The notes under the pieces: generated by a model
Databases searched by the model: none
What the model was told of the DNA's origin: nothing
The model's input: only the letters and a program-made list of their open reading frames with translations
From: an uncultured Faecalibacterium sp.
GTDB lineage: Bacteria; Bacillota; Clostridia; Oscillospirales; Ruminococcaceae
Reading direction: 5' to 3'
Assembly: GCA_934547065.1 (NCBI GenBank)
Contig: CAKTEF010000020.1
Span: forward strand, 1-30,246
DNA length: 30,246 bases
Program-made: the position numbers and the translations under genes
Part shown: positions 23,280 to 29,611 of the stretch, piece by piece
How the letters are laid out: each line of letters starts with the position of its first letter
How positions within the stretch are numbered: position 1 is the stretch's first letter

Positions 23280-24050
23280 ATGCCAAAATACTTCAAAACA
23301 TTTTTTGCTGGCATGGGGGCCGGCCTTGGCACCGGCTTTGCCGGAATGAGCGCGGCGGCTGTCATCAGCCCCATGCTCATCACGTTTCTGGGCATGGACC
23401 CGTACATGGCGGTGGGTATCGCCCTTTCCTCCGATGTGCTGGCCAGCGCCGTTTCGGCCTACACCTACCATAAAAACAAGAATCTGGACATCAAAAACGG
23501 CCTGATCATGATGGCCAGCGTGCTGGTGTTCACGGTAGTGGGCAGCTACCTTGCCAGCCTGCTGCCCTCGGCCACCATGGGCAGCTTTTCGGTGTTCATG
23601 ACGTTTTTGCTGGGTGTCAAGTTCATCGTGCGCCCGGTCATGACCACCAAAGAGGCCATGCAGGGCGTTTCGGCCCGGAAGCGTGCGGTCCAGTCGGTGG
23701 TGTGCGGTGTGATCATCGGCCTGATCTGCGGCTTTGTGGGCGCGGGCGGCGGAATGATGATGCTGCTCATCCTCACCAGCGTGCTGGGCTACGAGCTGAA
23801 AACGGCTGTGGGCACCAGCGTGTTCATCATGACGTTCACGGCTCTGACGGGGGCTGTCTCCCATTTTGCCATTGGCGGCGCACCGGACTGGACGGTGTTC
23901 CTCCTCTGTGTCCTGTTCACCCTGCTGTGGGCCCGCATTGCGGCTGTGTTTGCCAACAAGGCGGAACCCAAGACCCTGAACCGTGCCACCGGCATCGTTC
24001 TGGTGGTGCTGGGCATCGTGGTCATGGGCTTTAATTTCCTGGCAAAGTAA
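23280..24050 (+). CDS. TauE/SafE family sulfite/organosulfur exporter-like permease
   Basis: 256 residues, about eight membrane segments in two homologous halves. The paired loops GFAGMSAAAVISPML (near 19) and GFVGAGGGMMMLLIL (about 158) are the repeated family motif, facing each other in the fold. Members move sulfite, sulfoacetate or other anions; the substrate cannot be told here. ATG 23280 is preferred; GTG 23274 is in frame two codons earlier. The ribosome site is weak. A TTGACA sits at 23261-23266, only 14 bp before the start, so the promoter is unclear. Confidence 0.88.
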   Translation: MPKYFKTFFAGMGAGLGTGFAGMSAAAVISPMLITFLGMDPYMAVGIALSSDVLASAVSAYTYHKNKNLDIKNGLIMMASVLVFTVVGSYLASLLPSATMGSFSVFMTFLLGVKFIVRPVMTTKEAMQGVSARKRAVQSVVCGVIIGLICGFVGAGGGMMMLLILTSVLGYELKTAVGTSVFIMTFTALTGAVSHFAIGGAPDWTVFLLCVLFTLLWARIAAVFANKAEPKTLNRATGIVLVVLGIVVMGFNFLAK

Positions 24051-24064
24051 CAAGAATACGAAAA

Positions 24065-24104
24065 AAGGAACCCGCCCGGTGAGTGCATCCGGGCGGGTTC
24101 CTTT
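24065..24104 (+). terminator. TauE/SafE gene terminator
   Basis: GGAACCCGCCCGG (24067-24079) with CCGGGCGGGTTCC (24089-24101), A-run before and TTT after. Confidence 0.87.
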
Positions 24105-24107
24105 GCG

Positions 24108-24136
24108 TTGTTTCCTGTCAGATTTTGTGATATACT
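24108..24136 (+). promoter_or_regulatory. Promoter of small membrane peptide
   Basis: TTGTTT (24108-24113), 17-bp spacer, TATACT (24131-24136) with an extended TGA before it. Start near 24143. The leader has CTCCC/GGGAG (24158-24162/24169-24173), which covers part of the ribosome site. Confidence 0.75.
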
Positions 24137-24186
24137 TTTTGTGCTGCCCTTTACTTACTCCCGCAGCAGGGAGGAGGTGGATGGCG

Positions 24187-24285
24187 ATGGAATATCTCGT
24201 GAGTTTTTTAATCTCGGTCGGAGCACAGGTAGTCGGACATTTCCTGTGCAAGTGGCTTGACCCGGACATGAACAAGGGCGAGTAA
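24187..24285 (+). CDS. 32-residue membrane peptide, Fst-like type I toxin candidate
   Basis: Peptide MEYLVSFLISVGAQVVGH followed by FLCKWLDPDMNKGE. One hydrophobic helix (residues 3-21), then a short charged tail with KWLD, matching the length and plan of Fst-family toxins (33 residues, membrane helix then LDxxD-type tail). ATG 24187 lies nine bases after AGGAGG (24172-24177); ATG 24181 is too close to it. It has its own promoter, an SD-covering hairpin and a strong terminator. A convergent promoter downstream (24370-24397) could make an antisense RNA. The family assignment is inferred from architecture, not a search. It could instead be a membrane peptide with another role. Confidence 0.7.
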   Translation: MEYLVSFLISVGAQVVGHFLCKWLDPDMNKGE

Positions 24286-24292
24286 GCACGAG

Positions 24293-24329
24293 GCCCCCGG
24301 AGAGCGGACATCTCTCCGGGGGCTGTTTT
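24293..24329. terminator. Terminator shared by peptide mRNA and candidate antisense RNA
   Basis: GCCCCCGGAGAG (24293-24304) with CTCTCCGGGGGC (24312-24323), then TGTTTT on the + strand. The stem is also read by leftward transcription, but no T-run follows on that side. Confidence 0.8.
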
Positions 24330-24363
24330 GCGCGGATGGCTTAGAATCTCGTGAATTCTTTGC
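24293..24363 (-). ncRNA. Candidate antisense RNA (antitoxin) to the small peptide mRNA
   Basis: Predicted from the minus-strand promoter at 24370-24397. Its 5' end is complementary to 24346-24361, a near repeat of mRNA 24194-24209 (codons 3-8). That allows 16 consecutive pairs including two G-U. The left end is uncertain; it may stop in the shared stem or read on across the peptide gene. Confidence 0.5.
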
Positions 24364-24369
24364 ACTTCT

Positions 24370-24397
24370 AGTATATGCGATTCTTGAAAAAAGTCAA
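24370..24397 (-). promoter_or_regulatory. Convergent promoter for antisense RNA
   Basis: Minus strand TTGACT (24392-24397), 16-bp spacer, TATACT (24370-24375). It points away from trigger factor and toward the peptide gene, with no other gene to serve. Confidence 0.75.
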
Positions 24398-24433
24398 GTG
24401 GTACGCAAAAAGTTTACAGTTCCAACCAACGGC

Positions 24434-25729
24434 TTATTTTTCCGCGATGGTGGAGTGCTCGATCACCCAGTCGGCGGCGCGGCGGATGGCCTCATTGCGC
24501 TGCATCATGGGGACGTTGGCGTTGGCCTTGACTTCCTCCAGCGTCTTTTTGGTGCGGTCTGCGCGCTCCTGCAGGTTCTTGTCGATCTCCTCCACAGTGG
24601 GGACCAGGTTCTCGTTCTGTGCCACCTGCAGCAGAGCCATCCGGGCACGGGTGTTGCTGGCCGCAGCGGCGTGGACATTGGCGGTGAACGTCTCGCGGCT
24701 CTGGTGGATCTGGCTCAGGTAGCGGTCCAGGCTCATCCGCTGCATCTGCAGCTGCTGCTGGATGTTCTCCATTTCGTGCTGGTAGGTGCTTTCCACCAGA
24801 ACGCTGGGCAGCTCACCCTCTGCGGCATCGGCCAGCTGGGTCAGCACCTGATCCTTGGCACGGTTCAGGGCGCTGGCGTGTTTGCCGTCGTGAAGCTGCT
24901 TGCGGATCTGTTCGCGGAACGCCTCCATGGTGTCCACCTGGGCCACCTTTTTGGCAAAATCGCTGTTCAGGGCGGGCAGCTGGCGCACACAGACATCCAG
25001 CAGCTTGATCTTGAACACGGCGGGCTTCCCGGCCAGATCCTTGACATGGTAGCGGGCCGGGAACGTGACGGAGATCTCAAACTCCTCGCCGCCCTTGTGG
25101 CCCAGGATGCCGTCCTCAAAGCCGGGGATCATCCGGCCGCTGCCCAGCTGCAGGGTCTGGTTCTGGGCGGTGCCGCCCTGGAACGGCTTGCCGTCCAGCA
25201 GGCCCTCGTAGTCGATGTGGACGATGTTGCCCTTGACAGCGGGGCCTTTGTGGGGCACCAGCTCTGCGGCGGCAGCGCGGCGGCGCTCCAGCACAGCGTC
25301 GATCTCTTTATCGGTCACTTCGGGGGTGATGCACTCTACCTCAAAGCCGGAGGTCTGGTTCAGCTTCAGCTCCGGCTGCAGGGCGGTGGTGGCGGTGGCC
25401 ACAAAGCCCTCGTCCTTTTTGACGCTGACCAGGTCATAGCTGGGCTCGTCCACCGGGTGGAAGCCGTGCTCGGCCATGGCGGCCTCGTACAGGGCGGGCA
25501 CGTCGCGGTCCATCAGGTCGTTGATGGCATCGTACCAGAACGTGTGCTCGCCGCGGTCAGCCTCGATCTGGGCACGATCCGCCTCGCCCTTGGCAAAGCC
25601 CTTGATGGTGTAGCTGGCGCGGGTGCGCTCGTACACCGCATTGGCTGCGGCCTCCAACTCCTCAGCCGATGCGCTGAAAGTCATCTTGCAGACACTCTTT
25701 TCGGGAGTTTCCACGCTTACCAGTTTCAT
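24434..25729 (-). CDS. tig: Trigger factor (ribosome-associated chaperone / prolyl isomerase), divergent ribosome-binding loop
   Basis: 431 residues. N-terminal domain begins KLVSVETPEKSVCKMTF; PPIase (FKBP-like) domain at about 150-245 (GNIVHIDYEGLLDG, GSGRMIPGFEDGILGHKGGEE); then the long helical C-terminal substrate-binding domain. Start 25729 is set by homology and GGAGG upstream; an in-frame ATG lies 14 codons earlier. The usual ribosome-docking signature GFRxGKxP is here GFAKGEAD, so the key Arg and Pro are lost. It stands alone, without clpP or clpX, which often follow tig. It may be a second, specialised copy. Confidence 0.9.
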   Translation of the reverse strand: MKLVSVETPEKSVCKMTFSASAEELEAAANAVYERTRASYTIKGFAKGEADRAQIEADRGEHTFWYDAINDLMDRDVPALYEAAMAEHGFHPVDEPSYDLVSVKKDEGFVATATTALQPELKLNQTSGFEVECITPEVTDKEIDAVLERRRAAAAELVPHKGPAVKGNIVHIDYEGLLDGKPFQGGTAQNQTLQLGSGRMIPGFEDGILGHKGGEEFEISVTFPARYHVKDLAGKPAVFKIKLLDVCVRQLPALNSDFAKKVAQVDTMEAFREQIRKQLHDGKHASALNRAKDQVLTQLADAAEGELPSVLVESTYQHEMENIQQQLQMQRMSLDRYLSQIHQSRETFTANVHAAAASNTRARMALLQVAQNENLVPTVEEIDKNLQERADRTKKTLEEVKANANVPMMQRNEAIRRAADWVIEHSTIAEK

Positions 25730-25785
25730 AGGAATCCAACCTCCGTGTTGCCCCCAAAGGAGCAAATTCAAACATTAGTAAAAAT

Positions 25786-25818
25786 ATTATAGCACAAGTG
25801 GGCCGAAAGCGGTATAAT
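25786..25818. promoter_or_regulatory. Divergent promoters of tig (minus) and sdaAB (plus)
   Basis: Minus strand TATAAT at 25786-25791 with TGC before it (extended -10) for tig; plus strand TATAAT at 25813-25818 for sdaAB. Both lack a good -35 and are only about 25 bp apart, so polymerases may compete. Confidence 0.65.
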
Positions 25819-25916
25819 AAAAAGAAGAAAAAGTGCGGATCGGGCGCTTTTCAACGGCCAAAATGGGGCCGGGCGGCAGTTTTGGCCGCGCCAGACCGTG
25901 AAAGGATGGGTACAGG

Positions 25917-26600
25917 ATGCGCTTGTTTGATGTTCTTGGGCCGGTGATGATCGGCCCGTCTTCCAGCCACACTGCCGGGGCGGCCCGGATCGGCTATACA
26001 GCCCAGAAGCTGCTGGGGGAACTCCCGACCCAGGCGGATATTGGCTTATACGGCAGCTTTGCCACCACCGGCAGGGGCCACGGCACGGATAAGGCCCTGG
26101 TGGCGGGCCTGCTGGGCCTGCGCCCGGACGACCCCCGCCTGCCCGACAGCTTTGCGCTGGCGGCTCAGCGGGGCATGGCGTTCTGCATCCATCCGGTGGA
26201 GCTGCGCTCTGCCCACCCCAACACGGCGGTGCTCAAGCTGAAAAGCCGCACCGGGCGCGAGCTTTCCATGCGGGCGGCCTCGGTGGGCGGCGGCCGCATC
26301 CGGGTGGTGGAGATCGACGGAGTGCCAGCGGATTTTGGCGGCGACAGCAATACCCTGATCATCCACAACCAGGACACGCCCGGCTGCATTGCCGAGGTGA
26401 CCACCTGCCTGGCCATGCGTCGGATCAACATTGCCTCCATGCAGGTGTTCCGGGCGGGCACCGGCGATTATGCCGTGATGGTGCTGGAATGCGACTCCCA
26501 CATCCCCCATCCGCTGGAACAGCAGCTGGCTATGCTGCCCGGCATCCTGAAAGTGACCTGCCTGAACATCGACGAACCCGAAGAAACCGTGGAGGAATAA
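25917..26600 (+). CDS. sdaAB: L-serine dehydratase, iron-sulfur-dependent, beta subunit
   Basis: 227 residues. With the alpha subunit it converts L-serine to pyruvate and ammonia. N-terminal FDVLGPVMIGPSSSHTAGAARIG is the family signature. A central domain contains GSFATTGRGHGTDKALVAGLLG, and a C-terminal ACT domain (about 143-218) starts NTLIIHNQDTPGCIAEV. AAAGGATG precedes the ATG. The alpha subunit follows after four bases, so the pair is translated together. Pyruvate from this enzyme feeds PFOR. Confidence 0.96.
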   Translation: MRLFDVLGPVMIGPSSSHTAGAARIGYTAQKLLGELPTQADIGLYGSFATTGRGHGTDKALVAGLLGLRPDDPRLPDSFALAAQRGMAFCIHPVELRSAHPNTAVLKLKSRTGRELSMRAASVGGGRIRVVEIDGVPADFGGDSNTLIIHNQDTPGCIAEVTTCLAMRRINIASMQVFRAGTGDYAVMVLECDSHIPHPLEQQLAMLPGILKVTCLNIDEPEETVEE

Positions 26601-26604
26601 CGCC

Positions 26605-27480
26605 ATGTCTTTTTTATCCTGTGAAGAAATGCTGGCCGCAGCCCGCAGCCAGAACCTCTCGCTGGCTGAGACGATCCTCCGCAGCGATCTGGCCGAGAGC
26701 CGCCTGACCGAGGAGGCAAGCCGCCATGCCATGCGGCATTTGTGGCGGGTGATGCAGGCCACCAGCCGGGATTACGACCCCGCCCAGCGCAGCCGCAGCG
26801 GCCTGTCCGGCGGCGATGCTGCGAAGGTGGAACAGGCGCATCGGGAGGGCAAAAGCTATGGCGGCGACTATCTGGCCGCCGTAACGGCGGAAGCGCTGAA
26901 AACGGCCGAGTGCAACGCCTGCATGAAGCGGATCGTGGCGGCCCCCACGGCGGGCAGCTGCGGGGTGCTCCCGGCGGTGCTGCTCCCCCTTGCCCGTGCG
27001 GGCGAAGCCGACGAGGATGCCATCTGTGATGCGCTCTATGTGGCGGCCGGGTTTGGGCAGGTGATCGCCGCCCGCGCCACCCTGGCCGGTGCCGAGGGCG
27101 GCTGCCAGGCCGAGGTGGGGGCTGCCAGCGCGATGGCGGCCGCCGCGCTGTGCAGCCTGAAGCAGGGTACGCCGGAGCAGTGTGCCGCAGCTGCGGCCAT
27201 GGCCCTGGGCAATCTGCTTGGCCTGGTGTGCGACCCGGTGGCCGGTCTGGTGGAGGTGCCCTGCGTCAAGCGGAATGTTGTGGGGGCGGTGAACGCCGTC
27301 TCCTGCGCCAACATGGCCCTGGCCGGGGTGGATTACGCCATCCCCTGCGATGAGGTCATTGATGCCATGGGCCGCGTGGGCAGCCTGCTTTCGCCGGACC
27401 TGCGCGAGACCGGCCAGGGCGGCCTTGCGGCCACCCCGACCGGCGTGGCCATCGCCGCCCGCCTTGCAGAAAATGCCTGA
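26605..27480 (+). CDS. sdaAA: L-serine dehydratase, iron-sulfur-dependent, alpha subunit
   Basis: 291 residues. Carries the catalytic 4Fe-4S cluster; four conserved cysteines are seen at C119 (TAGSCGV), C167 (EGGCQAEVG), C209 (GLVCDPVAG) and C220 (VEVPCVKRN). Other family features are RIVAAPTAGSCGVLPAVL and the C-terminal GGLAATPTG. Four-base gap to sdaAB. No clear terminator follows in the 128 bp before the tRNA. Confidence 0.96.
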   Translation: MSFLSCEEMLAAARSQNLSLAETILRSDLAESRLTEEASRHAMRHLWRVMQATSRDYDPAQRSRSGLSGGDAAKVEQAHREGKSYGGDYLAAVTAEALKTAECNACMKRIVAAPTAGSCGVLPAVLLPLARAGEADEDAICDALYVAAGFGQVIAARATLAGAEGGCQAEVGAASAMAAAALCSLKQGTPEQCAAAAAMALGNLLGLVCDPVAGLVEVPCVKRNVVGAVNAVSCANMALAGVDYAIPCDEVIDAMGRVGSLLSPDLRETGQGGLAATPTGVAIAARLAENA

Positions 27481-27554
27481 CAAACGAAAAGACGTACTTT
27501 TTTGAAAAATCTCCCGCAAAATCAGAGAAAATCCAAAATATTTTCAAAAAACCG

Positions 27555-27583
27555 TTGACAAACTCGGCTCTGCGTGATAAAAT
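27555..27583 (+). promoter_or_regulatory. tRNA-Arg promoter
   Basis: Consensus TTGACA (27555-27560), 17-bp spacer, TAAAAT (27578-27583), start about eight bases later and about 18 bases before the tRNA. Confidence 0.88.
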
Positions 27584-27608
27584 ACATCATGTTCCGAACG
27601 GAACGTAT

Positions 27609-27685
27609 GCGTTGGTAGCTCAGCTGGATAGAGTGACTGACTACGAATCAGTAGGCCGGGGGTTCGAGTCCCTTCCATCGCACCA
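27609..27685 (+). tRNA. tRNA-Arg (anticodon ACG), integration target
   Basis: 77 nt with encoded CCA. Anticodon stem ACTGA/TCAGT around loop CTACGAA, giving ACG; TTCGAGT T-loop; D-arm GCTC/GAGT. The acceptor stem GCGTTGG/CCATCGC has one T-T mismatch at pair 4, and the T-stem has two G-U pairs, so the molecule is somewhat weakened. The copies of the 3' part at 29738 and 29841 have the same CCATCGC, so the odd base is T4 in the 5' half. From the anticodon loop onward it is duplicated at 29738-29784. Confidence 0.93.
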
Positions 27686-27687
27686 AG
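27641..27687 (+). repeat. attL: 47-bp direct repeat in tRNA-Arg 3' half
   Basis: Starts CTACGAATCAGTAGG and ends CATCGCACCAAG; identical to 29738-29784. Confidence 0.9.
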
Positions 27688-27689
27688 TA

Positions 27690-27736
27690 AAATCCCACGA
27701 TTGACCGTTGAAAATGCGGTGTAAATCGTGGGATTT
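27690..27736 (+). terminator. Hairpin after tRNA-Arg
   Basis: AAATCCCACGATT (27690-27702) with AATCGTGGGATTT (27724-27736); only a broken T-run follows. Element-side sequence that could terminate the tRNA transcript. Confidence 0.6.
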
Positions 27737-27769
27737 CTTGCTTTACATAGGCTTCAAAAGGGCTGGAAA

Positions 27770-27833
27770 GTGCCTTATTTGTGCCTTATGGCTCAAAAAA
27801 ATGCCTTGCCGTGTGCCTTACAGAGTGCCTTGT
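27770..27833 (+). repeat. GTGCCTTAT repeats near attL (candidate arm-type integrase sites)
   Basis: GTGCCTTAT at 27770 and 27781, GTGCCTTAC at 27813, GTGCCTTGT at 27825, and a weaker ATGCCTTGC at 27801. The 20-bp pair GTGCCTTATTTGTGCCTTAT recurs exactly at 29612-29631 near attR. Confidence 0.7.
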
Positions 27834-27840
27834 GCCGGAT

Positions 27841-27959
27841 GCCCGGCGGGGCGGGTGTTGTGCCTGAACCATAACAAAGGATAACAGGTTGGAATACTAA
27901 CTTTTACTAACCTTTTTCGCCTGTTCGGATGCTAACATTTGCTAACAGGCCCGCCGGGC
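27841..27959. repeat. 10-bp inverted repeat bracketing part of the phased array
   Basis: GCCCGGCGGG (27841-27850) and CCCGCCGGGC (27950-27959), enclosing the first three pairs of TAAC-type repeats. Confidence 0.6.
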
Positions 27960-28038
27960 AGATGTTACCTTTTGTCACCCTGCGGATGTTTTGAAATGTT
28001 AAGTTTTGTTAAGGTCTAAACTTCAACATTCTTCAACA
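27871..28038. repeat. Array of paired 6-8 bp direct repeats spaced exactly 10 bp
   Basis: ATAACA at 27871/27881; TACTAAC 27895/27905; GCTAACA 27931/27941; TGTTACC/TGTCACC 27963/27973; ATGTT 27986/27996; TGTTAAG 27997/28007; CTTCAACA 28021/28031. The left pairs contain TAAC and the middle-right ones its complement GTTA. No gene overlaps (27688-28147 is non-coding). Phasing at one helical turn suggests paired protein sites, such as excisionase, integrase, initiator or oriT factors. Confidence 0.65.
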
Positions 28039-28042
28039 AAAA

Positions 28043-28096
28043 GAACCCTGCCCGGTGCGCTGCCGTGATGATCTGCGGCGCATTGAGGCGGGGTTC
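28043..28096. terminator. Bidirectional terminator at end of the leftward element genes
   Basis: GAACCCTGCC (28043-28052) with GGCGGGGTTC (28087-28096) and an inner GCGCTGC/GCGGCGC; T-runs lie on both sides (CTTTTTG rightward, TCTTTTTG on the minus strand). Confidence 0.7.
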
Positions 28097-28147
28097 AGTG
28101 CTTTTTGTGTGGGAATGTTCAGGTTTTATCAGGTTTTGGAGCGGATT

Positions 28148-28264
28148 TCAGTGTATCAGGTGGCTTGCATAGACCCACACAAGGCGCAGTTTGCGATAGT
28201 CGGCCTTATCCAGTAGGTCAATGATCGCGCGGGTCAGTTCTGCACGGGTGGGATGCTCAGGCAT
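28148..28264 (-). CDS. 38-residue protein, tandem paralogue with LLDKAD motif
   Basis: Small helical protein beginning MPEHPTRAELTRAIIDLLDK. ATG follows AGGGAG and overlaps the upstream stop by eight bases (ATGCCTGA), so the two are coupled. Its AIIDLLDKADYRKLRLVWVY segment aligns with AIVRLLDKADPEALHLIWIA of the preceding gene. Such short helical proteins are common accessory genes of Firmicute mobile elements; function unknown. Confidence 0.65.
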   Translation of the reverse strand: MPEHPTRAELTRAIIDLLDKADYRKLRLVWVYASHLIH

Positions 28265-28454
28265 TGGGTTTCACTCCCTTCCGGGTCAGGTTGCGCGCTG
28301 CAATCCAAATCAGGTGCAGGGCTTCCGGGTCGGCTTTGTCCAACAGCCGCACGATTGCTTCACGGCATGGGTTCTCTGTGCCGTTTTGCTTTACCCGGCG
28401 GCGGTGGCGTTCCTTGCGGATGCCCTGTTGATACCCAATGTTATAAACGGCCAC
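28257..28454 (-). CDS. 65-residue basic protein, tandem paralogue with LLDKAD motif
   Basis: Starts (GTG) VAVYNIGYQQGIRKERHRRR, so an Arg-rich front part, then REAIVRLLDKADPEALHLIW and a basic end. The GTG start lies inside the end of the sigma-like gene (14-bp overlap). The frame is open further upstream with plausible residues (NLTFLLVAVYN), so the true start may be earlier or the gene may be 5'-damaged. Function unknown. Confidence 0.55.
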   Translation of the reverse strand: MAVYNIGYQQGIRKERHRRRVKQNGTENPCREAIVRLLDKADPEALHLIWIAARNLTRKGVKPNA

Positions 28455-29061
28455 CAGTAGAAAAGTCAGGTTGTCGGTGCTCTCTGGGGTCTCTCCGTGG
28501 CACTGGAATAGCTGCCAGCTTGTTCAAGGCTTCTTCCAGCGCGGCGTGAAGTTCCTCGTTGTAGATCTCATTTTCGGCCTGCTGGAACTCGTGAGCGGCT
28601 GCAGGGTCTTCCTGAAGATCGCCTAAAGCGGTGTCGCTGCCATCCTCGCCCACAGGAGTATCAAGGCTGGTGCATTCGTTCAGCGGGTTTGCAGACGCTT
28701 GCACACGTTTCCCTTCGCTGGTTTCAATGATGCGGTAGTGCTCCCCGCATGTGGCCGAACGAACCTGATTCATAAGGGCATAGCCCAAAACGGTGGTAAA
28801 ACTGCCGCGCTCTGGGTCGTAGTGTTTGGCGGCATAGTCCACAGCAAAATACCCTTCCTGCACAAGATCATCAAAGGACAAGCCCGCTTTGTCGGCTATG
28901 GGCCGGTTCTTCTCGTACCACTGCCACAGCTGCCGCCGCACAAAGCCCTTGTTGACTTCCCACAGCTGGCCCAGTGCGAAGCTGTTCCCGGCGGCTGCAA
29001 GAGCTGCAAGGGCTGCGTTTGTGGCCTGCTGGTCGGTCTGCTTGGGTCGATTCTGTTCCAT
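28441..29061 (-). CDS. Sigma-70-like factor lacking region 4 (probably truncated)
   Basis: 206 residues. About residues 15-105 resemble sigma region 2: AAGNSFALGQLWEVNKGFVR, then LSFDDLVQEGYFAVDYAAKHYDP and GSFTTVLGYALMNQVRSA. An acidic linker follows (EDGSDTALGDLQEDPAAAHE). The expected region 4 helix-turn-helix is absent: after EEALNKLAAI the frame runs into PRRDPREHRQPDF and stops. Mobile-element sigma-like proteins of this type normally keep it. ATG is preceded by AAGGGGATG. Likely a 3' deletion fused to the next gene's region. Confidence 0.7.
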   Translation of the reverse strand: MEQNRPKQTDQQATNAALAALAAAGNSFALGQLWEVNKGFVRRQLWQWYEKNRPIADKAGLSFDDLVQEGYFAVDYAAKHYDPERGSFTTVLGYALMNQVRSATCGEHYRIIETSEGKRVQASANPLNECTSLDTPVGEDGSDTALGDLQEDPAAAHEFQQAENEIYNEELHAALEEALNKLAAIPVPRRDPREHRQPDFSTGGRL

Positions 29062-29106
29062 GCTGCATCCCCTTTTTTCGTTCGAGTTTTTTCGAGATTT
29101 CGGAAT

Positions 29107-29158
29107 AAGTAAACACGGCCACGCGCGCCCGCGTGTCGTGTCAACAAATTGTTTACTT
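29107..29158. repeat. Nested inverted repeat between the two element genes
   Basis: AAGTAAACA (29107-29115) with TGTTTACTT (29150-29158), inside it ACACG/CGTGT and ACGCG/CGCGT. Overlaps the last codons of the 81-residue gene and precedes the sigma-like gene: a possible attenuator or operator. Confidence 0.55.
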
Positions 29159-29398
29159 GTGTGAAGTGCTGCGCTTCTTTTTCCGCCTGCGCCAGCGTTG
29201 AAACTCTTTCCACTCGGCTTCCAGTTCTTCCTCTGCTTCGTAGAAATAGTGCATTTTCAGAATGATCTCCCGTGCGGACTGCTTCATATAGGCCCGCCGG
29301 GCGCGTTCAATGCCGCTGGCCTTGCCGCCCATCCGGGCTATCTCCCGGCGGCGTTCTGGTGGCAGGTCGGCCAGACTGCGGAGATTGTCAGGATTCAC
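29153..29398 (-). CDS. 81-residue basic protein with KGG-like motif
   Basis: Begins (GTG) NPDNLRSLADLPPERRREIARMGG; the PPERRREIARMGGKASG stretch resembles KGG-type repeats found in small stress and mobile-element proteins. It then forms a charged helix (YFYEAEEELEAEWKEFQRW) and a Lys/Arg tail. GGGGGC precedes the GTG. Function unknown; probably nucleic-acid associated from its charge. Upstream, 29399-29737 has no credible gene. It holds a possible coding relic on the minus strand (RTRDTLGAWGNLCALFE then stop, just before 29399) and AT-rich DNA. Confidence 0.6.
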   Translation of the reverse strand: MNPDNLRSLADLPPERRREIARMGGKASGIERARRAYMKQSAREIILKMHYFYEAEEELEAEWKEFQRWRRRKKKRSTSHK

Positions 29399-29611
29399 GA
29401 TGCTGCCCCCTATTCAAAGAGGGCGCACAGGTTGCCCCATGCGCCCAGCGTGTCACGTGTTCGACCGTGGTTCACTCGTTGTTCATCGGTGGTTAGTCGT
29501 TGTTCTTGATTTCAAAACTCATGCCGGACAGGTTCTGCCGCCCTCGTGAGCCGTCAACTTTTTTGCCTTCTTCATGGTGTCCGTTTTATAGGATGGTATG
29601 CCCTCTGGAAT

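Noticed and set aside
27871..28038. CRISPR array
   Set aside because: Repeats are 6-8 bp, differ between pairs and have 10-bp steps; no 25-40 bp repeats with spacers and no cas genes.
29399..29470. Possible TnpV-like coding relic (minus-strand residues ending TLGAWGNLCALFE)
   Set aside because: Too short and without a start or ribosome site; mentioned only in the note on the 29399-29737 gap.
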